From Candidatus Lernaella stagnicola (lineage in GTDB: Bacteria > Lernaellota > Lernaellaia > Lernaellales > Lernaellaceae), in the NCBI GenBank assembly GCA_030765525.1, contig JAVCCK010000027.1, forward strand, positions 186,001 to 250,000: 64,000 nucleotides of DNA. The letters are read 5' to 3'. This document shows positions 8,745-16,923 of this stretch, piece after piece. Under the pieces are notes generated by a model that was not told the DNA's origin, ran no database searches, and worked only from the letters and a program-made list of their open reading frames with translations. Both the position numbers and the translations under genes were made by a program. Position 1 is the first letter of the stretch; every line of letters starts with the position of its first letter.

Positions 8745-9790
8745 TCCCCGAAGAGCGGCATATCCTTCTTCGTGGCCGCCTCTTCTTTTTTCTTGGGCGC
8801 CGGTTCACCCAACGGCAGCGTGAACTGGTAGCCGTATTCGGCGCGCGGAATTTTGTAAACGGCGGTCTCGAGCGCCCACTTTCGGTCGCTCCATTGGCCT
8901 TGCGTGGTCTCCACCTCGGCTTGGAAAAACTGAAATACGCGCGCGTCCAGATTATCCAGGTAGTGCAGCACGGCCGCTTCGGCGAACTGCGGCACACGCA
9001 CGGTGCCGAATTCCGGCCGGCCGTGGTGCGACAGAATCAGGTGTTTCAGCAACATGATTTCCTGCGGCGCGTCGACGCCGGCCCGCGCGGCGAGTTGCTC
9101 GAGCATCTCCACGCCGAATACCAAGTGGCCGACCAGTTTGCCGCCGTCGTTGTATTCCAGCGCCGTCTCGTAGCTTAGTTCGCGGGTTTTACCCAGGTCG
9201 TGGAACAATACGCCGGCCAGCAACAAGCTGCGGTCGAGTGTGTGGAAATGGTCGCACACCTTCCCGGCCAGTAGCAGCATCGAGCACGTGTGTTCAAGAA
9301 GTCCGCCGACGTAGGCTTGATGCACGCCGGTTGCCGCCGGCGCGCGGTGGAGGTCCGCACCGAATTCCGGATCGTCCAGCAGTGCGAGCGAAAGCCGCCG
9401 GTAGGGCCCCTCGGGCAAACTCTCGGCGACCTCGCGCAAGGTTTGCCAATAGGGCTCCACATCGCGCGGGCAGACGGGCAGGAACATTGCCGGATCGACA
9501 CCTTCGAGCGGCACGGCTTCCATGTAGCTAACCGTGAGCTGCACCTTGTCTTTCCACAACCCGCCCCGCGCCCGCACGAGCACGAAATCGCCCGGCGCGG
9601 CGGCGGCGTCGAAGCGCTCGGCGTCATCCCACAAGCGCCCTGCGATGTCGCCGGTTCGGTCGCTGAGTGTCAGCATCAGATAAGGCTTCCCGCTTTTGGT
9701 CGTGCCCAAGCTTTTCGACCGCAGGAAATAAACGTCTTCAACCACTTGTTTGTCGGTGATTTCCGCCAACCATACGTGTGTTTCGACCAC
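8741..9790 (-). CDS. OB-fold/HD-domain 3'-5' exoribonuclease, YhaM-like
   Basis: The protein pairs an N-terminal OB-fold nucleic-acid-binding domain (about residues 5-105, with KSGKPYLMLTLSDRTG) with an HD phosphohydrolase domain. The HD ligands are visible as LLEHT, LFHDLGKT (the HD pair) and LILSHHG. This is the architecture of YhaM/CBF1 exoribonucleases, which trim RNA 3' ends in the cytoplasm. I prefer the GTG at 9790 because an AGGGGGG Shine-Dalgarno lies five bases before it; an ATG at 9817 is in frame but has no ribosome site. A short Lys/Glu/Ala-rich tail follows the HD domain. First gene of the leftward trio with the HAD and radical SAM genes. Confidence 0.85.
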   Translation of the reverse strand: MVETHVWLAEITDKQVVEDVYFLRSKSLGTTKSGKPYLMLTLSDRTGDIAGRLWDDAERFDAAAAPGDFVLVRARGGLWKDKVQLTVSYMEAVPLEGVDPAMFLPVCPRDVEPYWQTLREVAESLPEGPYRRLSLALLDDPEFGADLHRAPAATGVHQAYVGGLLEHTCSMLLLAGKVCDHFHTLDRSLLLAGVLFHDLGKTRELSYETALEYNDGGKLVGHLVFGVEMLEQLAARAGVDAPQEIMLLKHLILSHHGRPEFGTVRVPQFAEAAVLHYLDNLDARVFQFFQAEVETTQGQWSDRKWALETAVYKIPRAEYGYQFTLPLGEPAPKKKEEAATKKDMPLFGE

Positions 9791-9927
9791 GATATCCCCC
9801 CTGTGTGCGGTCGTCATGATAGCCGTGCCCGCCGCCTTGCCACAAGCCCGGCGGTTGACGAAGCAAAGTGCCGCGGGTATACGGGGGCGAGGGTAAAAAC
9901 GGCGAATTTCAATCGATTGGGAGAGCT

Positions 9928-10482
9928 ATGCCCATACGTCGGCGAGCGCTTTGGAGTGCGCTGTTGATCGTTTTGCTCGCTTCGCCCGTGGCTGCGCAGC
10001 GCGGCGGTCGCGTTAGCATTGTGGGCAATGCCGGTGTGGTGTGGCCGATCATGCACCATCCTTCGACGGAAAGATTCGACACGCACGCCGCATTGCTTTC
10101 CGGCGCACTGCTCAATTACGGGATCAGCGATTGGCTCGGCCTACAGGTCGGTTTGCTGCTCAGCGAGCAGCGAGTCGAAACCGATCGTGACGAGAATAAC
10201 ACGATGACCACGCAGGAACTGGTCATGCAACTGCGCTGGAACGTGCTCACCGGGCTCTGGCAGCCGTACCTCACGGCGGGCGCGAATTACTACGTGGTCA
10301 GCCTCGACCCGCCGCTGGACGACGAAAGCGATCCAGGCATGGTTTTCGGCGCGGGCGTCGAACTGATTTTCACCGACCACATATCGTTTGGATTGACGGG
10401 TCGATACGGCTATATTTTCATGGAACACTTCGATTCGGGTGAGATGGTTTCCGGTCTCGCCACATTGGCGTTCACGTTTTAG
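9928..10482 (+). CDS. Outer-membrane beta-barrel protein (first of three in tandem)
   Basis: The 184-residue protein has a signal peptide (MPIRRRALW, hydrophobic core, then AAQ cleavage site) and a mature part made of alternating amphipathic strands with aromatic girdle residues. It ends in a strand closing with Phe (LATLAFTF), the usual signal for BAM-assembled outer-membrane barrels. I chose the ATG at 9928 because GGGAG precedes it and the signal peptide starts there. About eight strands are expected, as in OmpX/OmpW/OmpA-like barrels. Function unknown. It is followed at 18 and 4 base gaps by two proteins of similar size and design, so the three are one operon. Confidence 0.75.
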   Translation: MPIRRRALWSALLIVLLASPVAAQRGGRVSIVGNAGVVWPIMHHPSTERFDTHAALLSGALLNYGISDWLGLQVGLLLSEQRVETDRDENNTMTTQELVMQLRWNVLTGLWQPYLTAGANYYVVSLDPPLDDESDPGMVFGAGVELIFTDHISFGLTGRYGYIFMEHFDSGEMVSGLATLAFTF

Positions 10483-10500
10483 CCACGGGAGATTCGCCGA

Positions 10501-11109
10501 GTGCGCCGTCTTGTGTTGATTAGCATATGCTTGACGTTCATCCTGCCCGCGATCGCCGGGGCCAAGGATTTTCGTTCCAACACCGCCGCCGAAGGCGGTT
10601 ACATATGGCTGTTCATGTACGACAAACGGGCGGCGCGTATCGAAGTGGACCCCGCTCTCACCTACGGCGGCACGCTATTTCAAATTTTTCACTTCTCGTG
10701 GGCCCGCAACATGGTCGGCGAAGTGCACTACCTGTACACCAAAGCCCGCGGCGAAGGTTTCGAGTGGACCGGCGACGATTCCACCGTGTTCGACATAACG
10801 GTCCACCACATGTCTTTCAACCCCGGCTACGTGTTTGAAGGGCGACGCCTGCACCCGTACATCTCGGGAGGTTTCGGCGCGGCGTACGTGATCTTTCAGC
10901 CGCTGGAAGACAAGGAAAAAAGCGAGTGGGATCTTGATATGAATCTCGGCGGTGGCGTGGATTACACGATATGGGAAACCGGCATGGCGGCTTTGGACCG
11001 CGTCGATGTCGGTATCCGAGCCCGCTACCTGTATATCTTTAACCGCAACATCGTCGATACCGCGATCAACGGTCTGGCCGTGACGTTGCGCCTGAATTTG
11101 CGTTGGTGA
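10501..11109 (+). CDS. Outer-membrane beta-barrel protein (second of three)
   Basis: The 202-residue protein begins at a GTG with GGGAG about 13 bases before it. It has a signal peptide ending in AIAGA. The mature chain has regularly spaced amphipathic strands with many Tyr/Trp/Phe residues (YIWLFMYDKR, GEVHYLYTKARG, PYISGGFGAAY, RARYLYIFNRN) and ends in TLRLNLRW with an aromatic C-terminus. It fits an eight-strand outer-membrane barrel. No catalytic motif is seen. The three barrels share size and layout but not obvious sequence blocks, so they are either old duplicates or simply the same fold. Confidence 0.73.
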   Translation: MRRLVLISICLTFILPAIAGAKDFRSNTAAEGGYIWLFMYDKRAARIEVDPALTYGGTLFQIFHFSWARNMVGEVHYLYTKARGEGFEWTGDDSTVFDITVHHMSFNPGYVFEGRRLHPYISGGFGAAYVIFQPLEDKEKSEWDLDMNLGGGVDYTIWETGMAALDRVDVGIRARYLYIFNRNIVDTAINGLAVTLRLNLRW

Positions 11110-11113
11110 CCCC

Positions 11114-11719
11114 ATGAATTTTTGCCGTTTGGCTATTGTTTTGTGTTTGCTGCTTGGCTTCGCCGCGACCGCCGGGGCCGTGGAAGAAGGCATGCTCGCG
11201 CTCGCGCCCGAGGCCGGTTACGGCGTCATGACCGGTAAATTAGGCGACATGGTGGCCGGCGACATCATATACGGCGCGTCCATGTCCTACGGCGTGATCG
11301 ACTGGCTCGGCGTGACCGGCTCGATTCTCTACGGGTCGCATCAGCAAAGCGATGAAGATAACACCGGCGAAATCGAATTGGACCATTTCGTCGGCGGCCT
11401 GGGACCGCGTTTCAACTACAACTCGCGTTTGGTCGTTCCCTACGCCGGGCTGCTCGGGGCGATGTCGTTTATGAAATACAAGTCGAAATGGTCGGCCGGG
11501 GCCAAGACGCTGGAAGACAGCGAAGACGCCCACGGGTACGGCGGCCTGGCCGAACTCGGCATCGATTTCTACCTGCACGACCTGTTCACGCTCGGCCTAT
11601 GCGGCCGCGGCGGTTACTTCATCAGCAATCTGGAATTCACACACCAAGACGCTCGCGGTGAAGAGGCCGGCGGTTACGCGTATTTCGCCGGCACCGTGCG
11701 CCTGTCGGTCATTTTCTAA
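11114..11719 (+). CDS. Outer-membrane beta-barrel protein (third of three)
   Basis: The 201-residue protein has a signal peptide (MNFCRLAIV, hydrophobic core, AGA site), an acidic extracellular-loop-rich barrel with the repeated design G-x-x-x-x-Y-G, and a final strand YFAGTVRLSVIF ending in Phe. It starts four bases after the previous stop, so it is translated with it. The final 11 bases overlap the end of the convergent acyl-CoA synthetase subunit gene. Possibly a small transport, adhesion or stress-related barrel; the sequence does not say which. Confidence 0.73.
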   Translation: MNFCRLAIVLCLLLGFAATAGAVEEGMLALAPEAGYGVMTGKLGDMVAGDIIYGASMSYGVIDWLGVTGSILYGSHQQSDEDNTGEIELDHFVGGLGPRFNYNSRLVVPYAGLLGAMSFMKYKSKWSAGAKTLEDSEDAHGYGGLAELGIDFYLHDLFTLGLCGRGGYFISNLEFTHQDARGEEAGGYAYFAGTVRLSVIF

Positions 11720-13091
11720 ACGAAGCCAACATGGCCAGCGCCCGCGCGGCCCGCTCCGAATTCGGATAGATCGGCAGATAGTCGCCGACCGCCGCGGCCA
11801 CCGCGGCGGTGAATGTCGGATGCCCTAGATGCGCGACGAGCACCGGCTTTTCCGCGGCGGCTCGACGCAAGAGGTCTTCTTCGCCCAACAAAAACGAAAT
11901 CGGCGCGCCGCTCTCAAACGTCTCCTTGATCGCCCCCCACGGCACGGCGACGATAATCATCAACGCGTCCACATTCGGGTCGTCCAACAGCGCCGCGATT
12001 CCTTCCGCGTAAACACCCGAAGGACCCAAATCCAGCGGATTGCCCACCGGCACCCACGCCGGCGTCAGCGCGCGAATTCGCTGGATCGTCGCCGGCGCCA
12101 ACGAGGCCAATTCCAACCCGTGATCGTGCAGGATATCCGCCGCCAAAATGCCTTGCGACCCGGAGGTCGTCACCATGCCGATGCGGCGACCTTGCGGCAA
12201 AGGACATGCGTCGAACGCTTTCGCGGCGTCGGTCAACTCTTCGAGGGTTGCGGCGCGAATGCCGCCCGCTTGCTTGAGCGCTCCGGTAAACACGGCGTCA
12301 TGGCCCGCCAGGCTCGCCGTGTGGCTGCCGACGGCGTGCGCTCCCGACGGGGTGCGGCCGCCTTTGAGCACCACGACCGGCTTGCGTGCAGTGCAACGTC
12401 GCATTGCCGCAAAGAACCGCCGCCCGTCCGCCACGCCTTCCAAGTACATGGCCACCACGCGCGTCGTTTCGTCTTCCGCCAGATAATCCAGGAAATCCGC
12501 CTCGTCCAAATCGACGCGGTTGCCCAGCGTGATCGCCTTGGAAAAGCGCATCCCGACCGCCGCCGCGGTATCCAGCAGAATCGACCCAAACACGCCGCTT
12601 TGCGCCACGAAAGCCACGCCGCCCGGCATCATGCATTCGGGCATGACTTCGGTCGTGGCGAAACCGTTAGCCGTGTTGACCACGCCCACACAATTGGGAC
12701 CGAGCACCCGCACGCCGACCCGCCGCGCCGTTTGGCTGAGTTGCTCCTGCAATTCTCTGCCGTGCGCGCCGATCTCCGCAAAACCCGCGCTCTCGACAAT
12801 CGCCAAGCGGCAGCCGATGGCCGCCAACTCCTCGATCGCCGCCACCACGTGCGGCGCCGGTATTACCATGATGGCCAAGTCAAACGGACCCTGCGCGGCC
12901 GCCGCGCTGATGCTCGGGAACGCAGGTCGCCCGTAAACCGTATCGTGTTTGGGATTGACCATCACCAGGCGGTCGGCGTAGTCGCCGCTTAGTAGGTAGC
13001 GCGCGATGCCGGCCGAGAACAAGGTCGTTTCGCTCGCGCCCACGAGCAGGACTTTATGCGGATCAAACAGCGGGGCCAGCGAGTGCGGCAT
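11709..13091 (-). CDS. ADP-forming acetate/acyl-CoA synthetase, alpha subunit
   Basis: The 460-residue protein has an N-terminal CoA-binding Rossmann domain (VLLVGASET, VNPKHDTVYGRPAFPS) and two succinyl-CoA-ligase-like flavodoxin domains. The GSHTASLAGHDAVF segment contains the His that carries phosphate in NDP-forming acyl-CoA synthetases. These enzymes convert acyl-CoA, ADP and phosphate into acid, CoA and ATP. The ATP-grasp beta domain is absent here and from the neighbours, so the partner subunit must lie elsewhere. It follows the LolA gene by four bases on the same strand. Such ACD enzymes are common in fermentative anaerobes and archaea and would give ATP from acetyl-CoA. Confidence 0.85.
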   Translation of the reverse strand: MPHSLAPLFDPHKVLLVGASETTLFSAGIARYLLSGDYADRLVMVNPKHDTVYGRPAFPSISAAAAQGPFDLAIMVIPAPHVVAAIEELAAIGCRLAIVESAGFAEIGAHGRELQEQLSQTARRVGVRVLGPNCVGVVNTANGFATTEVMPECMMPGGVAFVAQSGVFGSILLDTAAAVGMRFSKAITLGNRVDLDEADFLDYLAEDETTRVVAMYLEGVADGRRFFAAMRRCTARKPVVVLKGGRTPSGAHAVGSHTASLAGHDAVFTGALKQAGGIRAATLEELTDAAKAFDACPLPQGRRIGMVTTSGSQGILAADILHDHGLELASLAPATIQRIRALTPAWVPVGNPLDLGPSGVYAEGIAALLDDPNVDALMIIVAVPWGAIKETFESGAPISFLLGEEDLLRRAAAEKPVLVAHLGHPTFTAAVAAAVGDYLPIYPNSERAARALAMLASFRK

Positions 13092-13095
13092 CGTA

Positions 13096-13752
13096 TTACA
13101 GGCCGTCCATCATCGGCGCATCGATGATCTCGACGCCTTCCTGGGGCGTATAGACGAAGGTGCTTTCGGGAAGATTCACATTGAAGCGCGGCGTGGACAA
13201 CGAGATTCGCGTGACGTTGCCGTAGGCGTCCACCGTATCCACCCGCCTCACGTAGAAGGTCTTGGGCTCGATGTGCAACACCAAATGCGCGAAGCCCATG
13301 GGTCGCCGCGGCGTGAGCTTGATGCGCGCACGGCCGTCTTCTTCGGGCAGAAGCTCGGCTTCGTATTTATGTTTCAAATCGATATCGCCGCTCAGGATCT
13401 TGATGGGTTCGGCCACGTTGAAGGTCTTGCCCGCCATATCCAGATACGCTTTTTTCTCATCGGCGTAATAGATCACCAGGCTCGCCCCGTCGGTGATGAT
13501 TTCCTTGACGGGCGGGGACTTGTACACCCAGCGCATTTTGTCCGGCCGGGCTAGATAGATCGTGCCGTGCGCTTTCTTCTCGCGATTCCCGAGTTGTTTG
13601 ATTTTCGCCACCTGCTCGAAATCGACGGTCAGGTCCTTGGCTTTGCTGTAACGCGCTTTCACCCCGGCGAGCACGCCATTCAAATCCAGCGCCCAAGCGC
13701 CGCTGCACAGCGTCAAGCTCAACAGCAGGGTCAACACGATCACTCGTCGCAT
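13096..13752 (-). CDS. lolA: Outer-membrane lipoprotein carrier protein LolA
   Basis: The 218-residue protein has a signal peptide (MRRVIVLTLLL through the AWA cleavage site) and the LolA half-barrel. Typical elements are VKARYSKAKDLTVDFEQ, the GTIYLARPDKMRWVYKSP strand pair and the YYADEKKAYLD strand. LolA ferries lipoproteins across the periplasm to the outer membrane, which fits the several lipobox proteins in this window. Two ATGs are six bases apart; I use 13752 because AAGGAG lies at correct spacing from it and directly abuts the first (13758). The downstream neighbour is an acyl-CoA synthetase subunit with only a four-base gap. Confidence 0.87.
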   Translation of the reverse strand: MRRVIVLTLLLSLTLCSGAWALDLNGVLAGVKARYSKAKDLTVDFEQVAKIKQLGNREKKAHGTIYLARPDKMRWVYKSPPVKEIITDGASLVIYYADEKKAYLDMAGKTFNVAEPIKILSGDIDLKHKYEAELLPEEDGRARIKLTPRRPMGFAHLVLHIEPKTFYVRRVDTVDAYGNVTRISLSTPRFNVNLPESTFVYTPQEGVEIIDAPMMDGL

Positions 13753-13942
13753 TCGCATCTCCTTTTTCCGACTCGCGCGGACTGTACCAAATCGCCGCTT
13801 TTTCGTCAGGCCTACCGCCGCCCCGGCCAAAAAGATAGCGCCGGGGCTCTCGCAACCGCGCGGTTTCGCGCTATACTCAGCTTCGCACCACAATCCGCGT
13901 GCCGCGCGATGATCACTCACAAACTGCGAGTGGGGCGACATT

Positions 13943-15361
13943 ATGTCATTTACGAAAATTTTGTGTACCCTCGGCCCATCCACCGACGACCCGCAAGTTG
14001 TCGCGGCCATGGTCCGCGCCGGAATGGACGGCGCGCGAATTAACTTCTCCCACGGCGGTGAAGACGCGCAGCGCCCGCGGGTCGAGGCCGTGCGCGCCGC
14101 CGAGCGCGAGGCAGGCCGGCCGCTGGCCGTGCTGGCCGATCTCCAAGGGCCTAAAATCCGCATCGGTCGTTTCCCCGACGGCGCTGTCGAACTCGACGCC
14201 GGGAACGAATTGACCATCGCGCCGGGCGACGGCCCCTGCTCCGCGGCGCACCTCACAGTTGATTATCCGCTACTGCTGGATTCGCTGCGTCCGGATACCG
14301 ATATCTTTCTCGCCGACGGCTACCTGCACCTACGCGTGCTGCACGTCGAAAGCAACAAGGCCGTCTGCCGCGTGGTGCGCGGCGGCATGCTTTCCGACCG
14401 CAAGGGCGTCAACGTGCCCGGCGCGCCCCTGAACGTGCCGACGATGACCGACAAGGATTTTCGCGACGCCTTGGCCGCCGTGAGGCTCGGCGCGGATTTC
14501 ATAGCCCTGTCCTTCGTGCGCACCGGCGAGGACATTACGACGTTGCGCAACTTTCTCCGCGCGCAGGGTACCGTGTTGCCCATCATCGCCAAGCTTGAGC
14601 GACCCGAAGCCATCGCCAATCTCGAGGCGATACTCGAGGCTGCGGACGGCATCATGGTGGCACGGGGCGACCTGGGAGTGGAAGTCGGTGTCGACAAAGT
14701 GCCGGTGCTGCAAAAGAAGATCATCGCGGGGGCCAACAAGCGCGGCAAACCGGTGATTGTCGCCACGCAGATGCTCGAATCGATGACGTTCTCGCCGCTG
14801 CCGACTCGCGCCGAGGCATCCGACGTGGCCAACGCGATTCTCGACGGCGCGGACACAGTCATGCTTTCGGGGGAGACCGCCGCCGGGCATTACCCGTTGG
14901 AGGCGGTCCAGATGATGGAGGCCATCGCGCGGCAGACCGAGCCCTTGGTCGAGATGGTGGCCGAACCGCCCCTCAGCGCCCACGACGCGTCGCCGGTGGC
15001 CAAGGCCGTCGTGGACGGGGTGATGGCCATGGTGGACGACATCCACCCGCGGCTTATCGTCGCCTACACGTCCAGCGGTTCCACGGCGTGCCTACTGTCC
15101 AAACGACGTCCGCCGGTTCCGGTCGTTGCGCTCACGCCTCACGAGAAGGTCATGCGCCGCTGCAGCCTGCTTTATGGGTGCATGCCGCTGCCCGCGCCGG
15201 AGGTCAAGACCACCGATGACATCTTCCGTCTCGCCGAACGTTTGTTGATCGAACGCGGCCTGGCCAAGCCCGGCGACCAGGTGATTCTCGCGGCCGGCGT
15301 GCCGTTCCACGAATCGGGCACAACGAACCTGATTCACGTTTACGAAATCGGCACGGAGTAG
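13943..15361 (+). CDS. pyk: Pyruvate kinase
   Basis: The 472-residue protein is a full-length pyruvate kinase making ATP and pyruvate from PEP and ADP. Seen motifs are the N-terminal TKILCTLGPST, the NFSHGGED loop, DLQGPKIRIGRF, the metal/PEP site MVARGDLGVEVG and the signature with the catalytic Thr region (TRAEASDVANAILDGADTVMLSGE). The C-terminal allosteric domain is present (residues ~350-470). Its stop lies six bases before the ATG of the next gene, an Fe-S protein, so the two should be co-transcribed. The promoter is in the 190-base gap shared with the divergent lolA gene. Confidence 0.95.
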   Translation: MSFTKILCTLGPSTDDPQVVAAMVRAGMDGARINFSHGGEDAQRPRVEAVRAAEREAGRPLAVLADLQGPKIRIGRFPDGAVELDAGNELTIAPGDGPCSAAHLTVDYPLLLDSLRPDTDIFLADGYLHLRVLHVESNKAVCRVVRGGMLSDRKGVNVPGAPLNVPTMTDKDFRDALAAVRLGADFIALSFVRTGEDITTLRNFLRAQGTVLPIIAKLERPEAIANLEAILEAADGIMVARGDLGVEVGVDKVPVLQKKIIAGANKRGKPVIVATQMLESMTFSPLPTRAEASDVANAILDGADTVMLSGETAAGHYPLEAVQMMEAIARQTEPLVEMVAEPPLSAHDASPVAKAVVDGVMAMVDDIHPRLIVAYTSSGSTACLLSKRRPPVPVVALTPHEKVMRRCSLLYGCMPLPAPEVKTTDDIFRLAERLLIERGLAKPGDQVILAAGVPFHESGTTNLIHVYEIGTE

Positions 15362-15367
15362 GTGCCC

Positions 15368-16537
15368 ATGAATCCCTGCATCCACTGTGGAACCTGCCTC
15401 AATCGCTGCGTGTATATGCAGCTCGACCTGGTCGAGGCCGCTGCCGAAATGACCCGGCTCGACGCGGGCGAGCCGACGCCCCACATCGATCGCGAATGCA
15501 TGTCCTGCGCGGCCTGCGACGTGTTTTGCCCCGAAGACGCGGAGCCCTACACGCGCATCCTCCAGCGTTTCTACGCCCGCTACGTGGCGCACGGCCTACC
15601 CGAACGCGTGCGGTATTTCATGCCGACGTTGCCGGACAATTTTCGGTCATACGTTCTGTCGCGGTTGCCTGATGACGAACAGCGCCTCGTGGCGCAATGG
15701 GCCGACAACGAGCCGGCCGGCGACGTGCTGTATCCCGGCTGCAATCTGATCACCTGCGCCTACCTGACCGAATCCGGCGTGTTCGACGACCTGACCATCG
15801 CCGGAAGCCTCGAGGCGTGTTGCGGCGAGATGTACTTCCGCTTCGGGCTCTTCGATGTTGTTCGCCGCTTCGCCGAAAAACACACGGCGTACTACCGCGA
15901 CCGGCCGATCGACCGCATGGTTTTCGCTTGTCCCGCGGGACTGAATATGTTTCAACACATTTTGCCCGAACGCTTCGGGGCGCAATTCGATTTCCCGATG
16001 ATGTTCGTGACCGATTACCTCCACGAACTCTTCGACGCGGGAACGCTGCAAGTGGTAAACCCCCTGCGCGGCAAGGTTGTCATGCACGACAGTTGTCACG
16101 CGCGGTGGTTGGGGCCGGAACTCATGGACAGTGTGCGTCGTCTGCTCACCCGCCTCGGACTTGACGTGGTCGAAGCGGAACACTCGCGGGAAGATGGCTT
16201 TTGTTGCGGCATCGCCGCAGGCGCGCCGCGGCAGTCTTTGCAGGACATGACTTTGGCGGTGACGCGCGCCGCCACGGAATATCAGCGCAGCGAGGGCGAA
16301 AACGTGGCGACCTATTGCACGGGCTGCTACCTCACGCTGGCGTCGCTGCCCGCGGGTTTCGGTTTGGGTAAGCCGGTGCGCCATGTGTTGGAGTGGGTGG
16401 CCGAGGCGGTGGGGCGGCCGGTGGAGGATCGGATCGGCTCCCGCGTGCGGACGATGCTGCTCGGGATCGTACAAAACGCGTTGCCTCGCTATCTTTCGCG
16501 GCAACGTTTCTTTATCGGCGGAGGATCGGACAAATGA
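15368..16537 (+). CDS. CCG-domain Fe-S oxidoreductase subunit (HdrD/GlpC-like)
   Basis: The 389-residue protein begins with two ferredoxin-type [4Fe-4S] clusters, CIHCGTCLNRC and CMSCAACDVFCPED. Two cysteine-rich (CCG) domains follow, with motifs YPGCN, CCGEMYFRFG, HDSCHARW, FCCGIAAG and CTGCYLTL. This is the layout of heterodisulfide-reductase D, GlpC and LutA-like electron-transfer subunits, which pass electrons to quinone or thiol acceptors. No flavin partner is encoded beside it. The ATG at 15368 has GGAG nine bases upstream; a GTG at 15362 is possible but too close to that site. It overlaps the next gene by ATGA. The link to pyruvate kinase is context only. Confidence 0.85.
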   Translation: MNPCIHCGTCLNRCVYMQLDLVEAAAEMTRLDAGEPTPHIDRECMSCAACDVFCPEDAEPYTRILQRFYARYVAHGLPERVRYFMPTLPDNFRSYVLSRLPDDEQRLVAQWADNEPAGDVLYPGCNLITCAYLTESGVFDDLTIAGSLEACCGEMYFRFGLFDVVRRFAEKHTAYYRDRPIDRMVFACPAGLNMFQHILPERFGAQFDFPMMFVTDYLHELFDAGTLQVVNPLRGKVVMHDSCHARWLGPELMDSVRRLLTRLGLDVVEAEHSREDGFCCGIAAGAPRQSLQDMTLAVTRAATEYQRSEGENVATYCTGCYLTLASLPAGFGLGKPVRHVLEWVAEAVGRPVEDRIGSRVRTMLLGIVQNALPRYLSRQRFFIGGGSDK

Positions 16538-16866
16538 AAAAACTGTTTCTTCTCATTCTGGTGGCGGCTGTGATCGGCGGCCTGTACTACTACTATTTTG
16601 TCGACACCCTGACGTTGAAGGATCTGGTCGGCGATAACGACTCGAAAACCCTCAATTGGGTCGTCAAAAAACTTGATTTCGATACCGGGCTGACCCGCAA
16701 CGACTTGCGGAAAATCAAGAGCGCGTTTCGTGACAAAAAGATGAAAACGGAAGAAGCCATCGACGAGATGCTCAACGATCCCGACCTTGAGAAGATCGGC
16801 AAGAAACTCAAGCGCATGCCCGACCAAACTCTCGAGTGGCTGGTCGAACAATACGAAGACCGATAA
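16534..16866 (+). CDS. Small single-pass membrane protein, unknown function
   Basis: The 110-residue protein has a hydrophobic N-terminus with a run of Tyr (MKKLFLLILVAAVIGG, then LYYYYF) that should be an uncleaved anchor or signal peptide. A soluble, highly charged helical part follows (Lys/Asp/Glu-rich, residues 30-110). The ATG overlaps the previous stop as ATGA and has GGAGG upstream, so it is clearly translated with the Fe-S protein. No cofactor motif and no Cys are seen. I do not recognise the family. Confidence 0.65.
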   Translation: MKKLFLLILVAAVIGGLYYYYFVDTLTLKDLVGDNDSKTLNWVVKKLDFDTGLTRNDLRKIKSAFRDKKMKTEEAIDEMLNDPDLEKIGKKLKRMPDQTLEWLVEQYEDR

Positions 16867-16892
16867 AAAAAGCCCGGCCGAATCGGCCGGGC
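16865..16892 (-). terminator. Rho-independent terminator of the sigma/anti-sigma operon
   Basis: A perfect 9-bp inverted repeat, gcccggccg at 16872-16880 and cggccgggc at 16884-16892, encloses a 3-base loop. On the minus strand it is followed by seven T (16871 to 16865). It lies just past the stop of the anti-sigma gene at 16924 and overlaps the final codons of the opposite small gene. Confidence 0.85.
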
Positions 16893-16923
16893 GTCCACTC
16901 ACTTGTTTGTGCTTCCCGTCGCT

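Noticed and set aside
11829-12992. Long rightward open frame opposite the acyl-CoA synthetase gene
   Set aside because: It is Arg/His-rich, lacks a ribosome site and any recognisable fold, and lies wholly against a gene with strong family motifs. Long antisense frames are expected at this GC content.
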